Assembly (NCBI RefSeq): GCF_014192105.1
Contig: NZ_JACHXK010000007.1
Span: 298,905-362,904 of the forward strand
Origin: Paenibacillus phyllosphaerae
GTDB lineage: Bacteria > Bacillota > Bacilli > Paenibacillales > Paenibacillaceae
Reading direction: 5' to 3'
DNA length: 64,000 bases
Positions 54,262-62,177 of this stretch are shown piece by piece. Below the pieces are notes generated by a model. It saw nothing but the letters and a program-made list of their open reading frames with translations, was not told the origin of the DNA and did not search any database. Numbering within the stretch: position 1 is the stretch's first letter; each line of letters starts with the position of its first letter. A program made the translations under genes and the position numbers.

Positions 54262-54900
54262 TTAACCTTCGTGCCCGCCGAACATCGTATGGGCATAGAA
54301 GATGCCCGCTCCATACGCGCCGGTATTCTGCAAGGCTACATCCATAACCGCGTCATACGTCTCTCCGCGAGCCCAGTCGCGCTGATACTCGAGCATAACG
54401 GACAGCCAGGTGACCGGAATCGCGCCGGCTTGAATCATTCGCTGCACGGACATATCGTGCGCTTCCGTGGTCGTGCCTGCTGAAGCATCGGTGACGATGT
54501 ACACTTCGTAGCCGTCTTTGAGCGCGGAGATCGTCGGGAACGCGAGACAAACTTCGGTCCACAGCGCGGCCATGATCAGTTTCTTGCGTCCCGTTGCCTT
54601 CACGGCCGCAACGAAGTTCTCATCTTCCCAGGAATTCATCGACGTACGGTCTATCGGCTCCTGCTCCGGGAATACCGCTTGGATAGCCGGGTGAATCGGG
54701 CCGGAGAATGACTTGGCCGCAACCGTCGTCAGAATGGTCGGCGCATTGAAAACTTTGGCCGTCTTAGCCAGACCTACCGTGTTGTTAATAATCGTCTGAC
54801 GGTCATTGCTCTGCGAGCCGAAGAGCATCTGCGGCTGGTGGTCGATCAGAATGATGGCCGAGTTGTCAGGCGTGAGCAAATCTTGTTTGTCATTGAACAT
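54262..54900 (-). CDS. Isochorismatase-like hydrolase (YcaC type)
   Basis: A 212-residue cysteine hydrolase fold. The Asp of the family triad is D20 (ILIDHQPQM) and the nucleophilic Cys is C118 (WTEVCLAFPTISAL), at positions like those in E. coli YcaC; ILTTVAAKSFSGPIHP and VTDASAGTTTEAH also fit. Substrates of this group are mostly unknown. The ATG at 54900 follows GGGGAA. A LysR-type box and a promoter (TTGATC-N17-TACGAT) lie upstream, a layout shared with the MFS gene at 57530. The XapX and amidohydrolase genes are divergent from it. Confidence 0.9.
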   Translation of the reverse strand: MFNDKQDLLTPDNSAIILIDHQPQMLFGSQSNDRQTIINNTVGLAKTAKVFNAPTILTTVAAKSFSGPIHPAIQAVFPEQEPIDRTSMNSWEDENFVAAVKATGRKKLIMAALWTEVCLAFPTISALKDGYEVYIVTDASAGTTTEAHDMSVQRMIQAGAIPVTWLSVMLEYQRDWARGETYDAVMDVALQNTGAYGAGIFYAHTMFGGHEG

Positions 54901-54983
54901 TATTACGTTCCCCGCTTTCAAGTATGGTTTTGGGATACGACGGATTCGGCATAGGAAGCGAGTGCGTTCCGCTGTATGCCTCT

Positions 54984-55038
54984 ATCGTATTGGAATGATT
55001 TGGAACGATCAATCGCCTTTTCCCTATAGCAGCGATAG
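54984..55038 (-). promoter_or_regulatory. LysR-type box and promoter of the YcaC-like gene
   Basis: CTATAGCAGCGATAG (55024-55038; CTAT-N7-ATAG, a T-N11-A dyad) is 11 bases upstream of a minus-strand -35 TTGATC (55012-55007), then 17 bases, then -10 TACGAT (54989-54984). A wider inverted repeat (TTTTCCCTAT and ATAGGGAAAA, 55018-55044) surrounds the box. Confidence 0.7.
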
Positions 55039-55165
55039 GGAAAATTTATATTTATTAGGATACAAGGTGAAGCGGCTAACTCCATATTTAATCGTGTAGG
55101 CGCGTTTCATTCCGGAGACATAGAGGCCGAAGGATAAGCGTGAAGCTCTTCCTTTCCTATATGTC

Positions 55166-55186
55166 AAGCAAATATAGAATTTGCTT
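55166..55186. promoter_or_regulatory. Inverted repeat upstream of xapX
   Basis: AAGCAAAT and ATTTGCTT are perfect complements around ATAGA, about 85 bases before the XapX start. A possible operator for the XapX-amidohydrolase operon. Confidence 0.45.
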
Positions 55187-55270
55187 ATGTTGATATAGAG
55201 AGCGCCTTATTGATGGCGGATTCGCTCCTTGATTAAGATGATACCAAATGGGATAAGGGAGGAAGCCATC

Positions 55271-55450
55271 ATGTGGGGATCGATGTTGCTCGCGTTAGGT
55301 ACGGGCCTTGTTATCGGCGTTGTGTTCCAGACGCTCCGCATCCCATCGCCCGCGCCGCCATTCCTAGGATTGCTGGGGCTGCTCGGTATGTTTCTCGGGC
55401 AGCGGCTCGTGCCGTGGATCAAGGTGTGGCTGGACCATAGGGGACAATAA
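55271..55450 (+). CDS. XapX-domain small membrane protein
   Basis: A 59-residue protein with two hydrophobic segments (about 2-17 and 25-43) separated by RIPSPAPPFLGLLGLLG, the XapX signature with the SPAPP motif. Function is not known; members are often encoded next to amidohydrolases and isochorismatase-like hydrolases, as here. AAGGGAGG lies upstream of the ATG, and the amidohydrolase gene starts 26 bases after its stop. Confidence 0.85.
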   Translation: MWGSMLLALGTGLVIGVVFQTLRIPSPAPPFLGLLGLLGMFLGQRLVPWIKVWLDHRGQ

Positions 55451-55476
55451 TAGGGACCTGAAGGAGAGGATAAACA

Positions 55477-57312
55477 ATGGATACGAATCATGTAGTGGAA
55501 GCCGACCTGATCATTCATAATGTGCAAGTACTGACGATGGACGGGGATAATCCGACGGCGGCTGCGGTTGCGATTAAAGATGGCCGTTTCGTGGCGGTAG
55601 GCGAGGAAGCCGCCGTCATGCCGTATAGAGGAGAAGCAACGCGCGTCATCAACGGGAACCGGCGAATGCTTGTCCCGGGCCTCAACGATTCGCATATTCA
55701 TCTCATTCGCGGCGGGCTCAATTATAACCTGGAGCTGCGCTGGGATGGCGTCCCATCAGTAGCCGACGCGCTGCGGATGCTCAAGATTCAAGTCGACCGC
55801 ACGCCTGCGCCGCATTGGGTACGGGTCGTCGGGGGCTGGACCGAGTTTCAGTTCCGGGAGCGCCGGATGCCGACATTGGACGAGATTAACCGGATTGCGC
55901 CGGACACGCCGGTGTTCATTCTGAACTTGTATCGTCAAGCGTTCCTGAACAAGGCAGCGCTGCGGGCGGTTGGTTATACAAAAGATACGCCGAACCCGCC
56001 GGGAGGCGAAATTCAACGGGACGGCAACGGCAACCCGACCGGCATGCTGATCGCTCGGCCGAATGCGACGATTCTGTACGCCACATTGGCGAAAGGGCCA
56101 AAGCTGGCATACGAGGACCAGATGAATTCCACCCGTCTGTTCATGCGGGAGCTTAACCGGTTCGGCGTTACGAGCGTCATCGATGCCGGCGGCGGATTCC
56201 AGAACTATCCGGACGATTATCAAGTGTTCGAGGAGCTCGACCGGCGCGGAGAGATTACGGTGCGCACCGCCTACAACCTGTTCACGCAGAATCCGAAGAA
56301 GGAGTTGGGCGACTTCAAACAATGGACCGCGACTTCGCAGCCATACACGGGCAGTCCTTATTATCGGCATAACGGAGCAGGCGAGATGCTCGTATATAGC
56401 GCAGCCGACTTCGAAGATTTCGTCGAGCCCCGACCGGAGCTGCCGGCCGTCCTCGAAGATGAACTGTTCGGCGTTACCCGACATTTGGTGCAGCAGCGCT
56501 GGCCGTTCCGGCTTCATGCGACCTATGGCGAGTCGATTACCCGATTCCTGGACGTGTTCGAGCGCGTCAATCAAGAGGTGCCGTTCAAGGATCTTCGTTG
56601 GATCCTGGACCATGCGGAGACGATTCGGGAGCAGGATCTGGAGCGCGTCGTCGCTCTGGGCGGATCGATCGCGGTGCAGAGCCGCATGGCGTTCCAAGGC
56701 GAATATTTCGTAGAGCGCTACGGGGCGGAAGCCGCGGAGAACTCGCCTCCGATCACGAAGATGATTAAGGCGGGCCTTAAGGTTGGCGTTGGGACGGATG
56801 CTACGCGCGTGGCCAGCTATAACCCATGGGTTGCGCTCTACTGGCTCATCACGGGCAAGACGCTCGGCGGTCTAAGTTTGTACCCGGCTTCCAATCGCGT
56901 GGAGCGCCACGAAGCGCTGCGCATGTATACGGCCGGCAATGCCTGGTTCTCGAAGGAAGAGACAGTCAAAGGGCAGATCAAGCCCGGCTATTATGCGGAT
57001 TTGACCGTGCTCTCGGATAATTTCCTGACGGTGCCGGAAGAAGAGATCAAACGGATCGAGTCGGTTTTGACCGTCGTAGGCGGCAAAATCGTGTACGCCA
57101 CTTCGGAGTTCGAGCAGTTGTCGCCGCCCGCGCCTCCGGCGAGTCCGGATTGGGCGCCGCATAATGTCTTCGGCGGCTACTACAAGGCGCCAAGCTATGG
57201 CGGAGGTAGCGCTGGATCGCATGCCCTGCACCAGGGCCGGCACTTGCACCATCATGGCTGTAAGCATCACCATGGGAGCGGGTTCTGCGATCTGGACTGT
57301 TTCGTATTTTAA
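55477..57312 (+). CDS. Amidohydrolase (YtcJ-like) with His/Cys-rich C-terminal tail
   Basis: A 611-residue metal-dependent hydrolase of the amidohydrolase superfamily. LVPGLNDSHIHL (H-x-H near residue 70) opens the metal site; WPFRLHATYGES, WILDHAETI and GVGTDATRVASYNPW supply the further His and Asp ligands. The family hydrolyses amide or imine bonds; this member's substrate is unknown. The last 27 residues, from HALHQGRHLHHHGCKHHH to the end, contain nine His and three Cys and lie beyond the catalytic domain, after a Pro-rich link. GGAGAGG precedes the ATG. It is co-transcribed with XapX. Confidence 0.9.
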   Translation: MDTNHVVEADLIIHNVQVLTMDGDNPTAAAVAIKDGRFVAVGEEAAVMPYRGEATRVINGNRRMLVPGLNDSHIHLIRGGLNYNLELRWDGVPSVADALRMLKIQVDRTPAPHWVRVVGGWTEFQFRERRMPTLDEINRIAPDTPVFILNLYRQAFLNKAALRAVGYTKDTPNPPGGEIQRDGNGNPTGMLIARPNATILYATLAKGPKLAYEDQMNSTRLFMRELNRFGVTSVIDAGGGFQNYPDDYQVFEELDRRGEITVRTAYNLFTQNPKKELGDFKQWTATSQPYTGSPYYRHNGAGEMLVYSAADFEDFVEPRPELPAVLEDELFGVTRHLVQQRWPFRLHATYGESITRFLDVFERVNQEVPFKDLRWILDHAETIREQDLERVVALGGSIAVQSRMAFQGEYFVERYGAEAAENSPPITKMIKAGLKVGVGTDATRVASYNPWVALYWLITGKTLGGLSLYPASNRVERHEALRMYTAGNAWFSKEETVKGQIKPGYYADLTVLSDNFLTVPEEEIKRIESVLTVVGGKIVYATSEFEQLSPPAPPASPDWAPHNVFGGYYKAPSYGGGSAGSHALHQGRHLHHHGCKHHHGSGFCDLDCFVF

Positions 57313-57472
57313 TGCAATTACCCTCCCTCTATCCCTCCATCGGAGGGTGGGGGGAGGGCTTCGGCCCTCTAAACACGTGAAATTAGCGAGGTTCGATACG
57401 CGGCAGTCTTCGATGTGTCCTTCGGTGGTGACTCTTGGTTCGAGCTTCGTTCGTTACGTTTAAACACACGAA

Positions 57473-57529
57473 CACAAAGAAAAGACGATTGCCACAGCCT
57501 CTCGGGCGCGCATTCGTCTTTTCTTTGTG
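57473..57529. terminator. Bidirectional terminator between amidohydrolase and MFS genes
   Basis: A long inverted repeat (CACAAAGAAAAGACGATTGC against GCATTCGTCTTTTCTTTGTG, one mismatch) with A/T flanks on both sides. A smaller hairpin (GAGGGCTTCGGCCCTC, about 57354-57370) lies closer to the amidohydrolase. Nothing else is seen in 57313-57472. Confidence 0.75.
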
Positions 57530-58774
57530 TTACATGGTTTGTTTCGGGTAGGAGCTGGATGCTTGTGATGAAGAGACGACTGCGTTAACCGGCGTAGCCT
57601 CCAACCGAATGAATACCGGCACGATCGTACTTGCGAGCAGCAAGCCGGCCAGTACGCCGAAGGTGAACGTATGTCCGCCGAGATCGATTAGATAGACGCT
57701 GACGATGGGACCAAGCGACGCGCCGATGAACAGCATGAACATGTGGAAGGATACGGCGATGGCCCGGATCTCGCCGGCCAAGTGCCCGATCAGCGAGATC
57801 AAGGCAGGCAGTGCCATGGCGACACCCATCGCGAACACGACGCTCATCACGGTGAGGAAGGTAAGGTTCTCGCCCAGGCTGAGCGTTCCTAATCCTAGCG
57901 CGCCTAAGACCAGCCCGCACCACAATACTTTTTTCATCCCGTATCGCGCCACAAGCCTGCCGTCGAATGGGGAAATGAACATGCCGATGATCCCGACAGC
58001 CCTTATCCATAGAATATCCTGGTGGGTCAACCCGAACGAATCGCTTGTCAGATAGCTGCCCAGCGTAGAGAAGTAGCCGACGAGGGCGGTAAATAGCGTA
58101 GCCGAAATGATGTAGCAAATCGGAAGCCCTTTACGCTTGAAGATTAGTCCGACTCTCGCGAATGGAGCGAAGAAACTGCCGGTTGCTTGCGCTCTTGGAT
58201 CGCTTGGGATAGTCGTGCCCAAGACGATGAACGAGACGAAGTAGACCGCACAGAGGATATAGAACACATAGGACCAATCCCAATGCAGGACGACATAGCT
58301 GCTGTAGATTTGCCCGATAATGCTCGCCATCAGGAATGCGGTGCTGATAAATCCGATGATGGTGACGCGCTTCTTGGCAGGGAACATCTCCATCGCATAC
58401 GCGAGCACGGATGGCGGGAACATCGACGCCGCCAGCCCTTGAACTGCGCGAAGGGCGATCAGCCATGCGAATTCCGTCACCATGCCGATACAGAGCGTCG
58501 TCACCGTCAGCAGCAGCAAGCCGGTCACCATTAATCGTTTGCGCCCATAGCGATCGGACAGCACACCGAACACAAGTCCCCCGCCGGCAAAAGCGAACGA
58601 GAATGCGCTGCCGGCCCATGCGGCTGTAGAAGAAGAGACCTCGAACCGCTCTGCGAACAGCGATAACAGCGGGATCGTGATGTAGACCGACGACACCACG
58701 ATTAATGAGCACCAGAACAGCACGACGGTGATGAACGAATCGTTGCGAGCGGCACCTGGCGATGATTGCTTCAA
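57530..58774 (-). CDS. MFS transporter
   Basis: A 414-residue, 12-helix carrier. Motif A between helices 2 and 3 reads GVLSDRYGRKRLM; GFISTAFLMASIIGQ and the second-half GRLVARYGMKK fit a drug or metabolite exporter. It starts with TTG behind GGGGGT; no ATG or GTG lies nearby in frame. A LysR-type box and promoter with the same geometry as that of the YcaC-like gene lie upstream, so both are probably induced by the same ligand. The substrate is unknown. Confidence 0.9.
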   Translation of the reverse strand: MKQSSPGAARNDSFITVVLFWCSLIVVSSVYITIPLLSLFAERFEVSSSTAAWAGSAFSFAFAGGGLVFGVLSDRYGRKRLMVTGLLLLTVTTLCIGMVTEFAWLIALRAVQGLAASMFPPSVLAYAMEMFPAKKRVTIIGFISTAFLMASIIGQIYSSYVVLHWDWSYVFYILCAVYFVSFIVLGTTIPSDPRAQATGSFFAPFARVGLIFKRKGLPICYIISATLFTALVGYFSTLGSYLTSDSFGLTHQDILWIRAVGIIGMFISPFDGRLVARYGMKKVLWCGLVLGALGLGTLSLGENLTFLTVMSVVFAMGVAMALPALISLIGHLAGEIRAIAVSFHMFMLFIGASLGPIVSVYLIDLGGHTFTFGVLAGLLLASTIVPVFIRLEATPVNAVVSSSQASSSYPKQTM

Positions 58775-58843
58775 AATCTTACCCCCTTATTCATACGGGA
58801 CGGTCGAATATCACCAAGCGTCCTTCCGTCCACATTTGTTACC

Positions 58844-58899
58844 ATCTTAGTATTCGCTTGAAAAAGGAATCAATCGGGTTTTCTCTATAGGTCGTATAG
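58844..58899 (-). promoter_or_regulatory. LysR-type box and promoter of the MFS gene
   Basis: CTATAGGTCGTATAG (58885-58899) lies 11 bases upstream of minus-strand -35 TTGATT (58873-58868), then 18 bases to -10 TAAGAT (58849-58844). About 40 bases align with the site at 55024, including ATCAATCG and TTTTC.CTATAG. Confidence 0.7.
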
Positions 58900-58996
58900 G
58901 CTCTGTTTATACCTAGGCAAGACATCTATTCAGCGCAAATCGGCAGGTGCTATAGCCGTCCCTGGAAAAACCCCCGCTTTAAGGTATAGCTTCTAA

Positions 58997-59051
58997 CTAT
59001 ATCTGGTATAGAGAGAATGGAATTGTTCGAGCGGATCGATTTTCCTATGAT
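58997..59051 (+). promoter_or_regulatory. LysR-type box and promoter before the dioxygenase remnant
   Basis: CTATATCTGGTATAG (58997-59011), then 11 bases, -35 TTGTTC (59023-59028), 17 bases, -10 TATGAT (59046-59051). The architecture is the same as the other two boxes but on the plus strand, pointing at the dioxygenase pseudogene and the esterase operon. Confidence 0.7.
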
Positions 59052-59065
59052 TAGGGTAAAGAGTG

Positions 59066-59310
59066 GGCACGATCATTACCTTCTTCCCGTTCGAGCAAGG
59101 CGCGAGTGGGCGGATCGGGGCGGGACAAGTCGGGGTCACCACCTATGTCATACCGGTGGGGGTGCTGGCGTTCTGGAAGGAGCGTCTGGCTAGCTTTGAC
59201 GTACCTTACACGGTGACAGAACGGTTTTCGTAGACGTATATCCGGTTTAATGACAGAGACGGGCATGCGGAGGTAGAACACTTCGTTACCGCACGGAAGC
59301 CGAGCCGACC
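59066..59310 (+). pseudogene. Remnant of an MhqO-like ring-cleaving dioxygenase
   Basis: The frame reads GTIITFFPFEQGASG, then GQVGVTTYVIPVGVLAFWKERL and TERFS, meets TAG at 59231, and goes on as TYIRFNDRDGHAEVEHF. This matches residues about 57-135 of the dioxygenase encoded at 62178. The N-terminal about 55 residues and the whole C-terminal domain are missing and no start codon is present. Only the inner part of one vicinal-oxygen-chelate domain remains. Confidence 0.82.
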
Positions 59311-59361
59311 AAGTTTACCAGTTAAATCCCGTTAAATCATATATCAAAGGAGATGTTACTC

Positions 59362-60318
59362 GTGTCCAAAGAACTCGCCACAAAGAAGCTCGTACTGGAA
59401 CCCGCTGCTCAGCAATTCGCAGATGATACCGCTAATCCGCCTTATCTGTTCGATCTAGGTCCGATTAAAGGCAGAGAGACGGTCGATGAGGTCCAGTCCG
59501 GCGATACGCCTAAGCTGCCGGTCGATATCGAAGACCTGACGATCGAAGGCGGACCGTCGGGACAAGTATCGATCCGCGTCCTGCGCGCTCCGAATGTCAC
59601 GAAGCAACTGCCGGCTATTCTCTACATTCATGGTGCCGGTTGGGTATTCGGCAATGCACACACGCATGACCGGCTCATCCGCGAGCTGGCTGTCGGCGCG
59701 GAGGCAGCTGTCGTATTCCCGAATTACAGCCTGTCGCCGGAAGCCAAATATCCGACGGCGATCGAAGAGATCTACGCTACGCTCGAGTGGATCGCCGAGC
59801 ATGGCGAAGAGCATGGCATCGACGCAAGCCGTATCTACGTAGCCGGCGACAGCGTCGGCGGCAACATGACGGCTGCGATCACGCTGCTGGCCCAAGAACG
59901 TAAGGGCCCTGCAATCCAGAAGCAACTGCTGTTCTACCCGGTTACCGATTCCGGCACGGACACCGCTTCCTATCACGAGTTTGCGACAGGCTATTTCCTG
60001 CGCCGTGACGCCATGCCTTGGTTCTGGGACCAATATGTCACGAAGCCTAGCGACAAGGAAGAAATCTATGCATCCCCGCTGCGTGCGTCGACGGAACAGC
60101 TTGCAGGCTTGCCGCAAGCGCTCATCATTACCGCCGAGGCCGACGTCCTGCGCGATGAAGGCGAGGCATATGCCAATAAGCTGCGCGAAGCTGGCGTACG
60201 CGTGACGCAAGCCCGGTTTCAAGGGACGATCCACGACTTCGTCATGCTCAATGCGTTGGCGGATACGGCTGCGGCACGCGGCGCGATTATGCTGGCCAAC
60301 GCTTGGCTGAAGGAATAG
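59362..60318 (+). CDS. Alpha/beta hydrolase, hormone-sensitive-lipase-like esterase
   Basis: A 318-residue esterase. The oxyanion-hole motif appears as HGAGW (usual form HGGG), the nucleophile is S164 in GDSVGGN, and the acid and His lie in EADVLRDEG and GTIHDF. It hydrolyses carboxyl esters in the cytoplasm. GTG 59362 is used because AAGGAG lies nine bases upstream; an ATG at 59353 directly abuts that site. It lies between the dioxygenase remnant and the FMN reductase, and resembles in role the carboxylesterases found in quinone-detoxification regulons (inference). Confidence 0.9.
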   Translation: MSKELATKKLVLEPAAQQFADDTANPPYLFDLGPIKGRETVDEVQSGDTPKLPVDIEDLTIEGGPSGQVSIRVLRAPNVTKQLPAILYIHGAGWVFGNAHTHDRLIRELAVGAEAAVVFPNYSLSPEAKYPTAIEEIYATLEWIAEHGEEHGIDASRIYVAGDSVGGNMTAAITLLAQERKGPAIQKQLLFYPVTDSGTDTASYHEFATGYFLRRDAMPWFWDQYVTKPSDKEEIYASPLRASTEQLAGLPQALIITAEADVLRDEGEAYANKLREAGVRVTQARFQGTIHDFVMLNALADTAAARGAIMLANAWLKE

Positions 60319-60409
60319 ACGAAGACGGATTAAGAATCATGAACGCAAGGGGGATCCTCCTGCCAGAGGATCCTCTTCCAAATAATATAGAAGCTGGAGG
60401 ATTACTCGC

Positions 60410-60973
60410 ATGACGATGAAAATCGGTATTCTAGTAGGAAGCTTAAGAGCGCATTCCTACAATCGGATGGTGGCCAATACGATCCCGGATCTGGTGCCTA
60501 CAGCGCAGTTCGAGCACATCGCGATCGGTGAGCTTCCTTTCTACAACAGCGACCTTGATCAAGATGAAGGGCCGGATGCGGTCAAGCTGTTCCGCGATCA
60601 AGTACGTGCGGCGGACGGCATTATCATCGTGAGCCCCGAATATAATGCAGGCATGCCTGGCGTGTTGAAGAATGCGCTGGACTGGGCTTCGACCAAAGCC
60701 GCTGCAGGCGCTTTGATCAAGAAACCGGCCGCGATCATCGGCGCAACTCCGGGCCCTCGGGGGACGATCATGGGCCAGCAGCAGATCAGGCATACATTGG
60801 AAGGCGTGCAGGCATTAGCGCTCCCTTACCAGCGTATGTACATCTCGGAAGTGATGCATAAAGTCGACCCGGCTGTCGGCAAGCTTACCGATGCGACGAC
60901 GAATAAGTATCTGCAGCGTTATGTGGAAGCATTCGTGCAGTGGATCGATCAGGTCAACCTGCTGGATCGATAA
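60410..60973 (+). CDS. NADPH-dependent FMN reductase (azoreductase/quinone reductase-like)
   Basis: A 187-residue flavodoxin-fold protein. The phosphate-binding loop GSLRAHSYNRMVA (10-22) and the SPEYNAGMPGVLKNALDW motif (about 81-98) define the family. It uses NADPH to reduce FMN or quinones by two electrons, avoiding semiquinone radicals. GGAGG precedes the ATG. The gap before it (60319-60409) holds a small GGATCCTC/GAGGATCC hairpin without a T run. The GAPDH-like gene follows 34 bases later. Confidence 0.92.
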   Translation: MTMKIGILVGSLRAHSYNRMVANTIPDLVPTAQFEHIAIGELPFYNSDLDQDEGPDAVKLFRDQVRAADGIIIVSPEYNAGMPGVLKNALDWASTKAAAGALIKKPAAIIGATPGPRGTIMGQQQIRHTLEGVQALALPYQRMYISEVMHKVDPAVGKLTDATTNKYLQRYVEAFVQWIDQVNLLDR

Positions 60974-61007
60974 TGAACATGATTTTAGACATGAAGGAGA
61001 CGATAAG

Positions 61008-62003
61008 ATGAGTAACATCGCTATTTTCGGCTTCGGCCGGATCGGGAGGCAGCTGCTGCGCGTAGCGCTCCAGGAGGAATTGTTCGTACCGGCGGCAATC
61101 GCGGATATTAAGGATGAAGCGACGCTTGCCGCGCTGTTCGAGGTGGATACGAATTACAAACGGTGGCCTGAACGCGTCTCCGGTCAAGAAGGCGCCATCG
61201 TGATCGGCGACCGCACGGTGCCGTTCTACAACTCGGCGAAGGAAATTCCGGATTGGGCGGCGCTCGGCGTCGATCTTGTCGTCGATTGCACAGGCCGTGC
61301 CGTAACAAGAGCGGTTGCCCAGCTTCATCTGGATCGCGGCGCCAAGCGGGTGCTGGTCAGCGGCCCGAGCAAGAGCCTGGACGACTGCGACGCGGTATTG
61401 CTGAAAGGAATCAATCTGGAGAGCTTCGACCCGCAGCAGCACAAAATCATTAGCATGGCCAGCTGCACGACCAATGCGCTCGCGCCGGTGGTCAAATTGG
61501 TGCGTGAACATTTCGGCATCCAATACGGGCTGTTCTCGACGGTTCACTCCTACACGAATACGCAATCGCTGACCGACCAGCCCATGAAGGACCGCCGGGA
61601 CTCGTGGGCGGCAGCGGAGAATATTATTCCGTCTTCTTCAGGCGCGGCCAAGGCACTCAAGTTTATTTGGCCGGATCTGCAAATTACGGGTAAGGCCTAC
61701 CGCATCCCGACGCGCACAGGCAGTATCGCGGAGCTCAATCTGGTCACCGAGAAGCCGTGCACCGCACAGGAAATCAATGAGATGTTCCGCGCCGCTGCCC
61801 AAGAAGGACCGTTGAAAGGCGTGCTTGACGTGCTCGAAGGCGAATGGGCGTCATCGCGTATCGTTGGCGATCCTCATTCCTCGATCATCGACCTGCCGCT
61901 CACGCATGTGCAAGGCGGCCTGTTATCCGTAGCTGCTTGGTATGACAATGAATGGGGCTACGCCAGCCGATTGGCTGAAGCAGCGGCCTATTTGTCCCGC
62001 TAA
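61008..62003 (+). CDS. Glyceraldehyde-3-phosphate dehydrogenase paralogue
   Basis: A 331-residue enzyme with the NAD motif IFGFGRIGRQ at the N-terminus, active-site Cys153 in SCTTNALAPV, the His of STVHSYTNTQ, and the closing WYDNEWGYASR. It oxidises glyceraldehyde 3-phosphate, or a related aldehyde, with phosphate. The middle region (KEIPDWAALGVDLVVDCTGR) is more divergent than usual for the glycolytic copy, and the gene is not with pgk/tpi/eno. Its place after an FMN reductase suggests a stress or special-substrate version. GAAGGAGA lies upstream of the ATG. Confidence 0.92.
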   Translation: MSNIAIFGFGRIGRQLLRVALQEELFVPAAIADIKDEATLAALFEVDTNYKRWPERVSGQEGAIVIGDRTVPFYNSAKEIPDWAALGVDLVVDCTGRAVTRAVAQLHLDRGAKRVLVSGPSKSLDDCDAVLLKGINLESFDPQQHKIISMASCTTNALAPVVKLVREHFGIQYGLFSTVHSYTNTQSLTDQPMKDRRDSWAAAENIIPSSSGAAKALKFIWPDLQITGKAYRIPTRTGSIAELNLVTEKPCTAQEINEMFRAAAQEGPLKGVLDVLEGEWASSRIVGDPHSSIIDLPLTHVQGGLLSVAAWYDNEWGYASRLAEAAAYLSR

Positions 62004-62012
62004 GCGATGTAG

Positions 62013-62056
62013 GAGCGGGAAAGCCCGAAGCCTATGGCAACGGGCTTTTCGGGCTC
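62013..62056 (+). terminator. Hairpin after the GAPDH paralogue
   Basis: GAGCGGGAAAGCCCG pairs, with one bulge, with CGGGCTTTTCGGGCTC. No T run follows, so terminator strength is uncertain. Confidence 0.55.
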
Positions 62057-62103
62057 ATCAAGATAGTTCTGACGGGCCCGGAAAATTTTAGTCGAAGAAA
62101 CGG

Positions 62104-62144
62104 TTGACAAATACTTTTAAATAATATATCTTTAATTCAAGATA
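62104..62144 (+). promoter_or_regulatory. Promoter with MhqR-like operator for the dioxygenase gene
   Basis: TTGACA (62104) and TATCTT (62127) are 17 bases apart. The -10 is the left arm of TATCTTTAATTCAAGATA (62127-62144), close to the MhqR box known in B. subtilis (tATCTcgaAtTCgAGATa). A repressor bound here would block the promoter until a quinone-like inducer arrives. Confidence 0.82.
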
Positions 62145-62177
62145 ATTAAAACAAAGACGAATTGGAGTGAAAATACA

